A DNA stretch of 64,000 nucleotides from Sphingobacterium phlebotomi. Its GTDB lineage: Bacteria > Bacteroidota > Bacteroidia > Sphingobacteriales > Sphingobacteriaceae. Position 1 is the first letter of the stretch; each line of letters begins with the position of its first letter. The notes under the pieces are model-generated. The model did not search any database and was not told where the DNA came from. It saw only the letters and a list, made by a program, of their open reading frames with translations. The stretch covers positions 372,001 through 436,000 of the forward strand of contig NZ_VTAV01000002.1 in assembly GCF_008180195.1 (NCBI RefSeq), given 5' to 3'. Shown piece after piece: positions 8,635 to 16,315 of this stretch. The position numbers and the translations under genes were made by a program.

Positions 8635-9813
8635 CTACGTCTTTTTTTCGTTATCGTTCGATGGAGTTGCGACTCGGCTTAACAGGATATATCCCGTTAT
8701 ACCCGAAAGAAGCGAGGCGACCAATATGGAGAATTTTGCCTCGGCGATAAGCAGGTTGTCCGAAAAGGACAGCAGGGCAATAAATATGGACATGGTAAAA
8801 CCGATACCCGCCAAAAGTCCTACACCGATAATCTGTGCCCAGGATGCCCCCTGCGGTATAGAACCTATACGCAACAGAATTGCCAGTTTGGTCATCAGAT
8901 AAACACCGACAGGCTTACCCAACACAAGCCCTACAATGATCCCTATCCCCAAAGGAGAGACCAATCCCTCCAGCATACCTTCCTCAAAACGGATGGCTGT
9001 GTTAGCTAAAGCAAACAGGGGAACGATCAAAAAGTTTACGGGCGTGGTAAGGGCATGTTCCAGTTTCAACAAAGGCGGTTCTTTCTTTCCTTTGGTAGCC
9101 AATGGGATGGTCATCGCGGTCAGCACGCCGGCTATGGTCGCGTGGATGCCCGAATGGTGGACAAAATACCAGATAAAAAGGCCGGGAATGAGGTAAAAGA
9201 TCAAGGATCGAACGCCTAACCTGTTAAAAATGAAGAGTAGTGCCAATATAGCCGCAGCATAGCCAAGATATATGGTGTGAAGTTCTGCCGAATAGAAAAT
9301 GGCAATAACCAGAATGGCGATGAGATCGTCCACAATAGCCAGCGCCGCTAAAAACACTTTTAATGAAGCGGGTACTCGTTTGCCAAGCATGGCAATCACT
9401 GCCAAAGCAAAGGCGATATCCGTTGCCATAGGGATTCCCCAGCCACTAACGGTTTCCGTCCCTTGATTGACCGCGAAATATATACCAGCGGGTACAATGG
9501 CTCCGCCGAAGGCACAAAATATCGGGAGAAGGGCCTGTCGGGGAGTAGACAGTTCCCCACTCACCAACTCTCTTTTTATCTCCAGTCCGACCAAAAGAAA
9601 GAAAATAGCCATCAGGCCGTCGTTGATCCAGAGGGCGGTGGTATATCGTAAATGTACCGAAGCTGTCTCAAACCCCAGCGGTGTGTTCAGTATATTTTCA
9701 AATGCAGCACCGAATGGAGAATTGGCAATAGTCAAAGAAATAAGCACACATATAAACAGGATTATCCCTCCACTTGTCGGTGAATCAGTAAAATTTTTGA
9801 GGATTTTTAGCAT
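8635..9813 (-). CDS. nhaA: NhaA Na+/H+ antiporter
   Basis: 392 aa, an electrogenic Na+(Li+)/H+ antiporter of the inner membrane. The essential adjacent aspartates are present in AIVDDLIAILVIAI (about residues 170-185). Other family blocks are the early FFLLVGLEIKRELVSGEL (about residue 72) and the conserved HSGIHATIAGVL. It exports Na+ and so closes the circuit opened by the Na+ symporters nearby. The start was set at the ATG at 9813 instead of a TTG at 9837 because a good -7 box (TATCTTTG, 9849-9842) lies at a distance that places the transcript start between the two. First gene of a four-gene operon. Confidence 0.94.
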   Translation of the reverse strand: MLKILKNFTDSPTSGGIILFICVLISLTIANSPFGAAFENILNTPLGFETASVHLRYTTALWINDGLMAIFFLLVGLEIKRELVSGELSTPRQALLPIFCAFGGAIVPAGIYFAVNQGTETVSGWGIPMATDIAFALAVIAMLGKRVPASLKVFLAALAIVDDLIAILVIAIFYSAELHTIYLGYAAAILALLFIFNRLGVRSLIFYLIPGLFIWYFVHHSGIHATIAGVLTAMTIPLATKGKKEPPLLKLEHALTTPVNFLIVPLFALANTAIRFEEGMLEGLVSPLGIGIIVGLVLGKPVGVYLMTKLAILLRIGSIPQGASWAQIIGVGLLAGIGFTMSIFIALLSFSDNLLIAEAKFSILVASLLSGITGYILLSRVATPSNDNEKKT

Positions 9814-9841
9814 AACTAGTTCCGTAAAAGGTGACAAGTTT

Positions 9842-9849
9842 CAAAGATA
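9842..9849 (-). promoter_or_regulatory. Bacteroidetes -7 box upstream of nhaA
   Basis: Minus-strand TATCTTTG, an exact match to the TAnnTTTG consensus, about 30 bp before the nhaA ATG. No clear -33 TTTG was found at 19-21 bp, so the promoter call rests on one element. Confidence 0.45.
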
Positions 9850-10011
9850 ATATAACCAAATAGATTAGAAAAGGAAAATCGGATATGATTGCCAAAACCG
9901 TCGTATTGCTAGGTGTTTACATCAAATTTTCTCTCAAATAGCCATGACCTTTATATTGAAAACATTAAATTAGCAGAATTCTATAAGTTGTCGACACTTT
10001 AAATCACTGTT

Positions 10012-10173
10012 ATGAAGAAGAAGCCAAATACAGCTTTGATATTTATATTGGTCTTGGGGGGAATTGCCGGAATACTTTATTTATTAGGACTGCACGAAAC
10101 ATTTGGTTTGGCTGCCATGTGCCTTGTGGCATTAGTTCTTACGTTCTTGATTGTTTTCTTTATTTCGCAATAG
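10012..10173 (+). CDS. 53-aa small membrane protein
   Basis: ATG AAG AAG AAG start, 53 residues, TAG stop. It has a basic N-terminus (MKKKP) and two predicted membrane helices, about residues 8-25 (with a GGIAG pattern) and 32-51, separated by a short polar turn LHETFG. This looks like a real inner-membrane hairpin peptide and not a chance frame: charge placement is textbook, with positive residues before the first helix. No family recognised. It stands alone between the nhaA operon (divergent) and acr3 (convergent). Confidence 0.55.
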   Translation: MKKKPNTALIFILVLGGIAGILYLLGLHETFGLAAMCLVALVLTFLIVFFISQ

Positions 10174-10341
10174 ACAGGTACTTATGTTATGATTAGATCA
10201 GAAAGCAGATTACCAATAACTGGACAATATAGTGCTGATATTTCGTTTTTCGGTATGGAGTTTATTCCATCTTTTTGAAACTCTTTAAGTGACAATATAT
10301 AGACATAAGCATCTAAAAAAATATATCAACACAACATCGCT

Positions 10342-11388
10342 TTATGCTGTCGACTTCGGCTTATAATGTACTTTTTTCAGCCACAAACTTGCCCTTACCA
10401 ACAGTATCAATACAGGCACTTCCACAAGTGGGCCGATTACGCCCACAAACGCCTGTGGTGAATGAATACCGAATACGGCAATGGCTACAGCTATTGCCAA
10501 TTCAAAATTGTTTCCTGTGGCTGTAAACGCTATTGAAGCATTCTTGTCATAAGGAACGTTCAACGATTTGCTAATAAAGAAGCTCACGAAAAACATTAAC
10601 ACAAAATAGATGATTAACGGTATGGCTATTTTTATCACGTCCATTGGCAACTCTAATATTTTGTCGCCTTTCAGACTGAACATCAATACAATGGTAAACA
10701 GCAAAGCATACAATGTAATTGGCGATATTTTGGGTACGAATTTCCTGTTATACCATTCGATACCGTTTGATTTTATAAGAACGTATCGGCTTACAAAACC
10801 TGCAACAAAGGGAATACCCAGGTATATCAAAACGCTTTCGGTTACATCTTTCATAGACACGTTTACATTGAAATTGGCTAATCCTAATTTGCTGGGTAAT
10901 ACATTGATAAAAAGGAAAACCAAAAAACTGTAACTCAATATCTGAAAGATGCTGTTTAACGCTACCAATAATGCCGTATATTCCCTGTTGGCTTTTGCCA
11001 AATCACTCCACACGATTACCATTGCGATACACCTTGCCAATCCTATCAAAATCAGCCCTGCCATATAATCGGGGTCGTTCCGTAAAAACAAAACGGCTAA
11101 CCCAAACATCAATACTGTACCGACTACCCAATTCAGCAACAGGGATATACCGATTACTTTTTTATCCTTAAATGCTTGGGGCAATAGCGAATAATCAACT
11201 TTTGCCAATGGCGGGTACATCATCAGTATCAGTCCTATTGCCAACGGAATATTGGTTGTACCTACGGACAAGCTGTCTGTTACATTAGAAATGTTGGGAA
11301 AGAAATAGCCCAATCCTACACCCAATGCCATAGCAAGGAATATCCAAAAGGTAAGGTAACGGTCAAGGAATTTTAATTTTGGTCGCAT
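10342..11388 (-). CDS. acr3: Acr3 arsenite efflux transporter
   Basis: 348 aa, about 10 membrane helices, bile/arsenite/riboflavin transporter superfamily. It carries the Acr3 landmarks: the PPLAKVDY block (about residue 60) and the catalytic cysteine segment [14 protein letters not shown] (about residues 115-128). It pumps As(III) thiolate or arsenite out of the cytoplasm using the proton gradient. Last gene of the minus-strand ars operon, starting 3 bp after arsC ends. The order reductase-then-pump fits arsenate detoxification. Confidence 0.94.
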   Translation of the reverse strand: MRPKLKFLDRYLTFWIFLAMALGVGLGYFFPNISNVTDSLSVGTTNIPLAIGLILMMYPPLAKVDYSLLPQAFKDKKVIGISLLLNWVVGTVLMFGLAVLFLRNDPDYMAGLILIGLARCIAMVIVWSDLAKANREYTALLVALNSIFQILSYSFLVFLFINVLPSKLGLANFNVNVSMKDVTESVLIYLGIPFVAGFVSRYVLIKSNGIEWYNRKFVPKISPITLYALLFTIVLMFSLKGDKILELPMDVIKIAIPLIIYFVLMFFVSFFISKSLNVPYDKNASIAFTATGNNFELAIAVAIAVFGIHSPQAFVGVIGPLVEVPVLILLVRASLWLKKVHYKPKSTA

Positions 11389-11391
11389 CGG

Positions 11392-12006
11392 TTATTTGTT
11401 AATCATTGAAAAAACATAGAACATTTCGGTAGCTATCTGCAAACTTCTTTCTGCATAAACCTGTGTCTGCTCTGCTGTTCCGTCTGAAATCTTCGGATCT
11501 TCAAATGTGATGGGTATTCGTTTTTCTGCACCTGCGATAAAAGGACAGCCACCGTCTGCCTGCGAACAGGTCATAATGGCTGTGAACGCTGATACAGGAT
11601 TGAAAGGACTATCGTATTTCTTTGAGAAACCGATTACAGGTAAAGCATTTTCACCGTACTTAATAGTATAAACAGGGTTGTCCGTTTCCGAGATTTTGAA
11701 AACAGAAAAGCCCTGTTTAGCCAATGTTTCTGCTACTTTCGGAAATAGTGCTGTTTCTTCCGTACCACCCGAATAGCAATGCACATTCGGGATATGATAA
11801 TACGCACTTGCCGCCTGTGCCCAAACCTGTGCTAAATGGCTTCTACGTGAATTGTGGGTACAAATGAAATTTAGGTTTATTTCCTGTTCGTTATTTACCT
11901 TTTGCTGTACGAAATCCACTAATGGTTGCAATACGTCTTTGCGTTCTTCACTAGTATGCTGATTAGCAACAATTCTGTCAATCGTTCCGATTAAATCTTT
12001 GTACAT
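11392..12006 (-). CDS. arsC: Arsenate reductase, LMW-phosphatase/thioredoxin type
   Basis: 204 aa, low-molecular-weight protein tyrosine phosphatase fold. The phosphate loop CTHNSRRS (C-x5-R, about residues 49-56) gives the nucleophilic cysteine. The second and third redox cysteines are in TCSQADGGCP, spaced by seven residues as in thioredoxin-coupled ArsC (Cys82/Cys89 of the Bacillus enzyme). It therefore reduces arsenate to arsenite through a cysteine relay recycled by thioredoxin. It is longer than Bacillus ArsC (139 aa), mostly because of a ~40-residue N-terminal helical extension, common in Bacteroidetes members. It is followed directly by acr3. Confidence 0.9.
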   Translation of the reverse strand: MYKDLIGTIDRIVANQHTSEERKDVLQPLVDFVQQKVNNEQEINLNFICTHNSRRSHLAQVWAQAASAYYHIPNVHCYSGGTEETALFPKVAETLAKQGFSVFKISETDNPVYTIKYGENALPVIGFSKKYDSPFNPVSAFTAIMTCSQADGGCPFIAGAEKRIPITFEDPKISDGTAEQTQVYAERSLQIATEMFYVFSMINK

Positions 12007-12018
12007 AATGATTAGTTT

Positions 12019-12483
12019 TTAGCAACAACCCGAATTTGGTGTACAGCAAGCGTTATTCAATTCTAATAGCTTTAATTTTTGCTTTTCGGCAGGAATACCG
12101 CAGGCATCACTCGCCAAGCAAGCGGTCTGTTTGTTCTTCAGGACAAAATGGTTTCCGTTAAAATCCAAATCGTATTTGCCAATAGTTTCGCTTTGGTATT
12201 CCACTTCTATTTCTGCATCTTCAATACCCAATTTTTCTTCGGATAGTTTAATGATCTTCAATAGTTTTGTCGGCTTTAATCTGTGTTCAAAATCATTTGC
12301 GTTCCATAATTGGAAATTGATAACTTTTTCATTTCGGATAGTTCCGCCACAATCAATAAAATGTTTGGTAATGATACCTATTTCCGTAACGTGGAAATGT
12401 TCGGGTACAAATGTTCCGTTTTCTAACTGAAATTCAACATTCTCCAATGTTGGTAAGATTTCCTTGATGTTTGATAGTTTCAT
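12019..12483 (-). CDS. DUF6428 family protein of the ars operon
   Basis: 154 aa, soluble. The body is a mixed alpha/beta domain; the tail is cysteine-rich, with AxACLASDACG in the middle of the tail and a terminal CCTPNSGCC. The family is recognised as DUF6428 from its recurring position between arsR and arsC in Bacteroidetes ars operons. The clustered cysteines suggest As(III) binding or delivery to Acr3, which is inference. The start was set at ATG 12483 because an upstream ATG at 12519 would place the start inside the candidate ArsR operator. It is separated from arsR by about 70 bp holding that operator. Confidence 0.75.
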   Translation of the reverse strand: MKLSNIKEILPTLENVEFQLENGTFVPEHFHVTEIGIITKHFIDCGGTIRNEKVINFQLWNANDFEHRLKPTKLLKIIKLSEEKLGIEDAEIEVEYQSETIGKYDLDFNGNHFVLKNKQTACLASDACGIPAEKQKLKLLELNNACCTPNSGCC

Positions 12484-12516
12484 TGTTTTTAATTTGAAAT
12501 GATTTATTGAATGATA

Positions 12517-12534
12517 CATCGTAATATAACGATG
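12517..12534. promoter_or_regulatory. Candidate internal ArsR operator
   Basis: Dyad CATCGT-AATATA-ACGATG between arsR and the DUF6428 gene. Its core (T-x-GTAATAT-x2-CGAT) reappears in reverse orientation just upstream of arsR at 12902-12917. Two copies of one palindrome in one operon suggest repression at both positions. Confidence 0.5.
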
Positions 12535-12555
12535 TTAAATGTTAAAAAAATACCG

Positions 12556-12885
12556 TTAACAGCATTTGTTTACTTTTACTTCCTGATTGAAAAAAGTATT
12601 AAAATCTGCTTGGATTTTTTTCCAAATATTTTCATCAATACAATAACAAACTGATTTTCCCTCAATAGTTCCCTGAATGATACCGACGTTTTTCAACTCT
12701 TTTAAATGTTGTGAAATGGTTGCCTGTGCCAACCCTAACTCCTCAACCAGATCATTACAGATACAGTTTTTCTGGTCTATGATATATTGAAGTATGGCAA
12801 CCCTCGCTGGGTGTGCCAAAACCTTAAACAGTGACGCCAATCTGTTTTGTTCGCCCGTGAATATTTCCGATTTGGTAAGCCCCAT
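12556..12885 (-). CDS. arsR: ArsR-family As(III)-responsive repressor
   Basis: 109 aa winged-helix repressor. The metal-sensing cysteines sit at the start of the DNA-recognition region, in NCICNDLVEELGLAQATISQ, matching the CxC pattern of As(III)-sensing ArsR proteins; an extra CC pair ends the protein (KVNKCC). The recognition helix is ATISQHLKELKNVG. It binds the operator as a dimer and releases it on arsenite binding. First gene of the ars operon and probably autoregulated through the palindrome at 12902-12917. Confidence 0.92.
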   Translation of the reverse strand: MGLTKSEIFTGEQNRLASLFKVLAHPARVAILQYIIDQKNCICNDLVEELGLAQATISQHLKELKNVGIIQGTIEGKSVCYCIDENIWKKIQADFNTFFNQEVKVNKCC

Positions 12886-12901
12886 GCTGTAATATTTTTG
12901 T

Positions 12902-12917
12902 TATCGCAATATTACAA
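12902..12917. promoter_or_regulatory. Candidate ArsR operator in front of arsR
   Basis: TATCGCAATATTACAA, 17 bp upstream of the arsR ATG. Its reverse complement aligns with the dyad at 12517-12534 at GTAATAT and CGAT. Position overlapping the expected promoter fits repression of the operon by its first product. Confidence 0.5.
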
Positions 12918-13188
12918 TAATATTTTCAAATACCAAAATGTAAATTATACATACAATTGTTTGTAATCTGAAAATTATTAAAATTTTAGAAACAGAAAAA
13001 CCTACTTAGGCGTAATGTACCCCGTAAACTTTCTAACAATCATCTAATTATTCGAGTAAACCTTTCTCATTTGGAGGGCTTCATAAACTTCGGAAGGGTT
13101 ACACTTTCCGCAACTAAATTCTATTGACAGACGAAGTAATTAAACTAGTTATTCTTTTTCGAAAACGTAACTTTTTCTCGATACACAC

Positions 13189-13219
13189 TTGAATTTGCCA
13201 TCTAAATTCCTTATCTTTA
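13189..13219 (+). promoter_or_regulatory. Bacteroidetes-type promoter for a non-coding transcript
   Basis: TTG at 13189-13191, a 20-bp spacer, then TATCTTTA at 13212-13219 (seven of eight positions of the extended TAnnTTTG reading). The spacing is in the 19-21 bp range expected for the primary sigma factor. No coding frame follows before the terminator at 13352. Confidence 0.5.
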
Positions 13220-13224
13220 AACCA

Positions 13225-13386
13225 TAAAGCAATTGCAGCTAAAACGTATGTCAAACCAGTGAGCGATTCGGTGAGTAGGAAGATGGAAGGCTTGTAAAAT
13301 ACTGATAAAGAGACTGATGTCCGAAGGATGTTATTCCCCTACGGGCTACATAAGGAAATGCACATAAATTGGCATTTCCTTTTTTT
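13225..13386 (+). ncRNA. Candidate small RNA or attenuated leader (~160 nt)
   Basis: A stretch bounded by a promoter-like pair upstream and a strong terminator downstream, without a plausible reading frame. Internal pairing is visible: GTAGG (13275-13279) with CCTAC (13338-13342) would close a domain containing the small TCC-GAA-GGA hairpin. It ends about 100 bp before the AraC regulator gene, so it is either a free-standing sRNA or a leader controlled by termination. I do not recognise it as a known RNA family. The surrounding non-coding gap is 12886-13490; other than the arsR operator nothing else stands out in it. Confidence 0.45.
13352..13386 (+). terminator. Strong rho-independent terminator
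   Basis: Perfect 10-bp stem AAGGAAATGC / GCATTTCCTT (13352-13361, 13372-13381), 10-nt loop, with a seven-T tract beginning at 13380. There is no protein gene on this strand for more than 3 kb upstream except the 53-aa peptide, so it must end some other transcript. Confidence 0.8.
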
Positions 13387-13490
13387 ATATTTATAATAAT
13401 CTGAAAAAGCTCTCCGTTTTATTATTGAAAGTTTGAATTTGGGTAATTTCTATCGTTCTTACATTTTTAATTTTTACTAATTTTATAGCG

Positions 13491-14321
13491 ATGACAGAAA
13501 CTTTCAAAATATTTCAAGTGGATGCCATTGAAGCAAAAAAGATCATTGCTTCGGAAAATGAACCGCATCACCACGATTTTGAAGAACTTATCATTGGTAC
13601 AGAAGGACAATTGGAGCACTTTATCGATTTCAGGTCCACCGTGCTTCGGGCTCCTTTTGTGAGTTTTGTGACCAGAGGAAAAGTACATCGGGTAAAACCC
13701 ATTATGAAAGACGGAAAATGTCAAATGTGGGCCATCCGCTTCAAAAGTGAATTTATCCCAGAAACCACCTTTCAGCTTTATTCGCTCTATCACGACAATG
13801 CCAGTATCGAGCTGCCCGTTGGCGCTTGTTTCGAACGACTTAGCACGCTTTGCGAAATGATGGATGAAGAAATGCAGCAGAACTTGCCCGATTATGCCAT
13901 CATCCGGCAACTTCTTGGAGCGGTTTTTACCATGATAGCGTCTGAACGACGAAAATTAAAACCTAACGAAGAAGAACAACTCAAATCTCAAAATATTACC
14001 TTTAAAAACTTTCTGAGAATTCTGGAAGAGAATTTCCGCCGGAGCGTAGGTGTAGAGTATTATGCCGAGAAACTATTTATGTCTGCACGAAATCTCAATA
14101 ATATCTGCCATCAAATCCTGCAACAAAGTGTCTCGGAAATCATCGAAACACGAAAACTGATTGAAGCCAAAAGCTTGTTATCTACGACGGACAAGACTAT
14201 TTCGGAGATTGGTTTTGAGTTGGGCTACAATGAAAAAGCCTACTTTACCAATGTGTTTAAGAAGAAAACTGGACAGACACCTTCTAGTTTTCGCACAGAA
14301 ATGCAAAAGCTCATTTCCTAA
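13491..14321 (+). CDS. AraC-family transcriptional regulator
   Basis: 276 aa. The N-terminal half is a cupin-like ligand domain with HHHDFEELIIG (about residues 22-32) and the following strand FIDFRS. The C-terminal ~100 residues form the paired helix-turn-helix AraC domain: the first HTH around VEYYAEKLFMSARNLNNIC and the second with the conserved ISEIGFELGYNEKAYFTNVFKKKTGQTPS. It probably activates the following yceI and dioxygenase genes, which lie in the same direction. The ligand is unknown. Confidence 0.88.
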   Translation: MTETFKIFQVDAIEAKKIIASENEPHHHDFEELIIGTEGQLEHFIDFRSTVLRAPFVSFVTRGKVHRVKPIMKDGKCQMWAIRFKSEFIPETTFQLYSLYHDNASIELPVGACFERLSTLCEMMDEEMQQNLPDYAIIRQLLGAVFTMIASERRKLKPNEEEQLKSQNITFKNFLRILEENFRRSVGVEYYAEKLFMSARNLNNICHQILQQSVSEIIETRKLIEAKSLLSTTDKTISEIGFELGYNEKAYFTNVFKKKTGQTPSSFRTEMQKLIS

Positions 14322-14372
14322 AATTACAACTCCTTTTCTGAATACTATTACCTGCCTGCGTGCTATAGAAGG

Positions 14373-14380
14373 TATCTTTG
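14373..14380 (+). promoter_or_regulatory. -7 box upstream of yceI
   Basis: TATCTTTG, an exact TAnnTTTG match 47 bp before the yceI ATG. The -33 element is weak (TTA, 22 bp upstream), consistent with a promoter needing an activator such as the adjacent AraC protein. Confidence 0.45.
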
Positions 14381-14426
14381 CATAAGATATAATTCATTAA
14401 TTTATAAACATTTAAAAATAAAGAAA

Positions 14427-14960
14427 ATGGAAACAGCAGTGACAAAATGGGTTTTAGATTCGACACATAGCGAACTTGGGTTTAAAGTAAGACATATGAT
14501 GATCACCAACGTCAAAGGTGAATTTAAAAGCTTTCTGGTAGATGTCAAAGGTGAAGATATTGCTAAAGCAAAATTTAATGTAAATATTGATGTCGCTTCG
14601 ATTAACACCAACAATGAACAGAGAGACGAGCATCTAAGAAGCTCCGATTTTTTTCATACTGAAAACTTTAAAAATCTCTTTTTTACGAGCACTTCATTCA
14701 AGCCCAAGGGAGATGACGAGTTTGAACTTGTTGGCGACTTGACTATTAAAGGAAAAACCAAGGAAGTCAAACTTAATGTAGAGTTTGGAGGCATTAATAA
14801 AGATCCTTGGGGAAACGAGAAGGCCGGATTTTCTTTCGAAGGAAAGATCAATCGCAAAGACTGGGACTTGAACTGGAACGCAGCTCTTGAATCCGGAGGT
14901 GTATTGGTCAGTGAAGAGGTAAAAATCAGCGGTGAATTACAATTTGTACAACAATCTTAG
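14427..14960 (+). CDS. YceI-family lipid-binding protein
   Basis: 177 aa, a beta-barrel of the YceI/TT1927b family that binds polyisoprenoid or other amphiphilic chains. It shows the family opening WVLDSTHSELGFKVRHM (residues 8-24), the central RDEHLRSSDFFHTENFKN block (about 67-84) and the FEGKINRKDWDLNWN block (about 141-155). There is no signal peptide, so the protein is expected in the cytoplasm, unlike periplasmic E. coli YceI. It precedes a ring-cleaving dioxygenase by about 40 bp and follows an AraC regulator, a grouping seen in other Bacteroidetes and perhaps linked to redox or quinone stress. Confidence 0.9.
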   Translation: METAVTKWVLDSTHSELGFKVRHMMITNVKGEFKSFLVDVKGEDIAKAKFNVNIDVASINTNNEQRDEHLRSSDFFHTENFKNLFFTSTSFKPKGDDEFELVGDLTIKGKTKEVKLNVEFGGINKDPWGNEKAGFSFEGKINRKDWDLNWNAALESGGVLVSEEVKISGELQFVQQS

Positions 14961-15001
14961 AACATGCTATAAAAAAGCATTAACAACCATGAAAGAATTG
15001 A

Positions 15002-15883
15002 ATGAATCAGGTAGAATTTTTAAAAAAATTGGCGATTCTGCCATTAGCGGGAGCAGCAATGAAACTCAAGGAATTGAATAAGATGACAGAGGCTTTGAAC
15101 AATACTGTAAAAATGCCTGTGTTGTTTCTAGGCCATGGCAGCCCAATGAATGCTATTGAGGAAAATGAATTTGTGGGAAGTTTCAGGAAGATTGCTACAG
15201 AAATTCCCAAGCCTAATGCCATTCTTTGTGTTTCGGCACATTGGGAAACACGGGGGACTTTTGTGACTGGAATGCAAAATCCCCCTACCATACACGATTT
15301 TGGAGGATTTCCCAAAGAACTGTTTGAGGTGGAATACCCCGCCCCAGGAAGCCCTGATTTGGCGAAAGAAATGCAATCGTTAATTAAGAAAGCTAATGTT
15401 GAGCTGGACGACAAATGGGGTCTTGACCACGGTGCTTGGTCGGTGATTAGGCATATCTATCCGCAGGCCGACATACCTGTCATCCAACTAAGCCTAGATT
15501 ATTATCAGAATCCGCAATACCATTATGAGTTGGCAAGTGAATTGAAATCGCTTCGCGAGAAAGGTGTGCTGATCATCGGCAGCGGAAATATGGTACACAA
15601 TCTTGGTTTGGTGGCTTGGAAACAACTGAATGAAACTTTTGGATTTGATTGGGCGATAGAAGCAAATGAAAAAATGAAACAGTTTATATTGAACGACGAC
15701 CATCAGTCCTTGATTCAGTACCACAAACAAGGCAAACCCTTTCATTTAGCCGTGCCCACACCGGAGCATTATATGCCTTTGCTGTACGCACTGTCGTTGA
15801 AAGACAAAAATGAAGAAGCAATTTTATTTAACGATAAAGCTGTTGGAGGTTCGCTGACGATGACCTCTGTGAAGATTGGCTAA
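15002..15883 (+). CDS. LigB/DODA-type extradiol ring-cleavage dioxygenase
   Basis: 293 aa, class III extradiol dioxygenase related to 4,5-DOPA dioxygenase (YgiD). Metal-site motifs: LFLGHGSPMNAI (first His, about residue 45), VSAHWETRGT (second His, about 80) and the later HNLG in GSGNMVHNLG. These ligate Fe(II) or Zn(II). A catechol-type ring is the expected substrate; YgiD itself may act physiologically on unidentified catechols. The first ~35 residues include a hydrophobic stretch (KKLAILPLAGAAM) absent from E. coli YgiD, which could be a membrane-directed or twin-arginine-like relic. It ends the AraC-YceI-dioxygenase unit. Confidence 0.85.
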   Translation: MNQVEFLKKLAILPLAGAAMKLKELNKMTEALNNTVKMPVLFLGHGSPMNAIEENEFVGSFRKIATEIPKPNAILCVSAHWETRGTFVTGMQNPPTIHDFGGFPKELFEVEYPAPGSPDLAKEMQSLIKKANVELDDKWGLDHGAWSVIRHIYPQADIPVIQLSLDYYQNPQYHYELASELKSLREKGVLIIGSGNMVHNLGLVAWKQLNETFGFDWAIEANEKMKQFILNDDHQSLIQYHKQGKPFHLAVPTPEHYMPLLYALSLKDKNEEAILFNDKAVGGSLTMTSVKIG

Positions 15884-16315
15884 CCCTTCAATTAATTTCT
15901 ATACCTTATCGAGCGGGATGTATATTCCGATCGTTTGCGAAATCCAATTTAGCCAGCGAATCCGGGTCGGCTAAGGGAAGCATTTATACTTAAAGCATTT
16001 ACGGTGTTGGTGTAGAATGGAGGCCTCCACCCTCCATCGAACATGTATTTTAGCTTTGTGTCCTCCAATCGAAATACCGCTGTCGGGCCCTATAGAGGTA
16101 GTTATTGGCTTCACTGTAATAATTTAGTACTTGTGTATTTATTTGTATAGATCCGGGAAATTGTTCTCGCTGTTTTATAAAGTCGCTGTGTAGGCCCAGA
16201 TCCCAGTATTTGCGACACTCATTTAGAATTCTAAAATGACATGCTATTTAGCATTATTGTTATATAAAAATCCTTGGATACTGTTTACTTTTGTTTTTAT
16301 AAAGTGAACAGCGAT
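15884..16315. other. Non-coding gap with a start-less open frame
   Basis: 432 bp between the dioxygenase and the threonine aldolase genes. On the minus strand an open frame of 66 codons spans 16050-16247 without any start codon; its translation (with stretches such as NYYSEANNYLYRARQRYFDW) looks protein-like and may be the remains of a lost gene. A 10-bp palindrome GGAGGCCTCC lies at about 16020. No terminator or clear promoter box was identified. Confidence 0.3.

Noticed and set aside
13306..13333. CTGATG-x-CCGAAGG resembling a hammerhead ribozyme core
   Set aside because: The essential GAAA strand after stem II is missing and the flanking stems cannot be drawn, so it is kept only as part of the unnamed RNA candidate.
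16011..16035. GGAGGCCTCC palindrome as an operator
   Set aside because: Single short palindrome away from any promoter box and with no regulator next to it.
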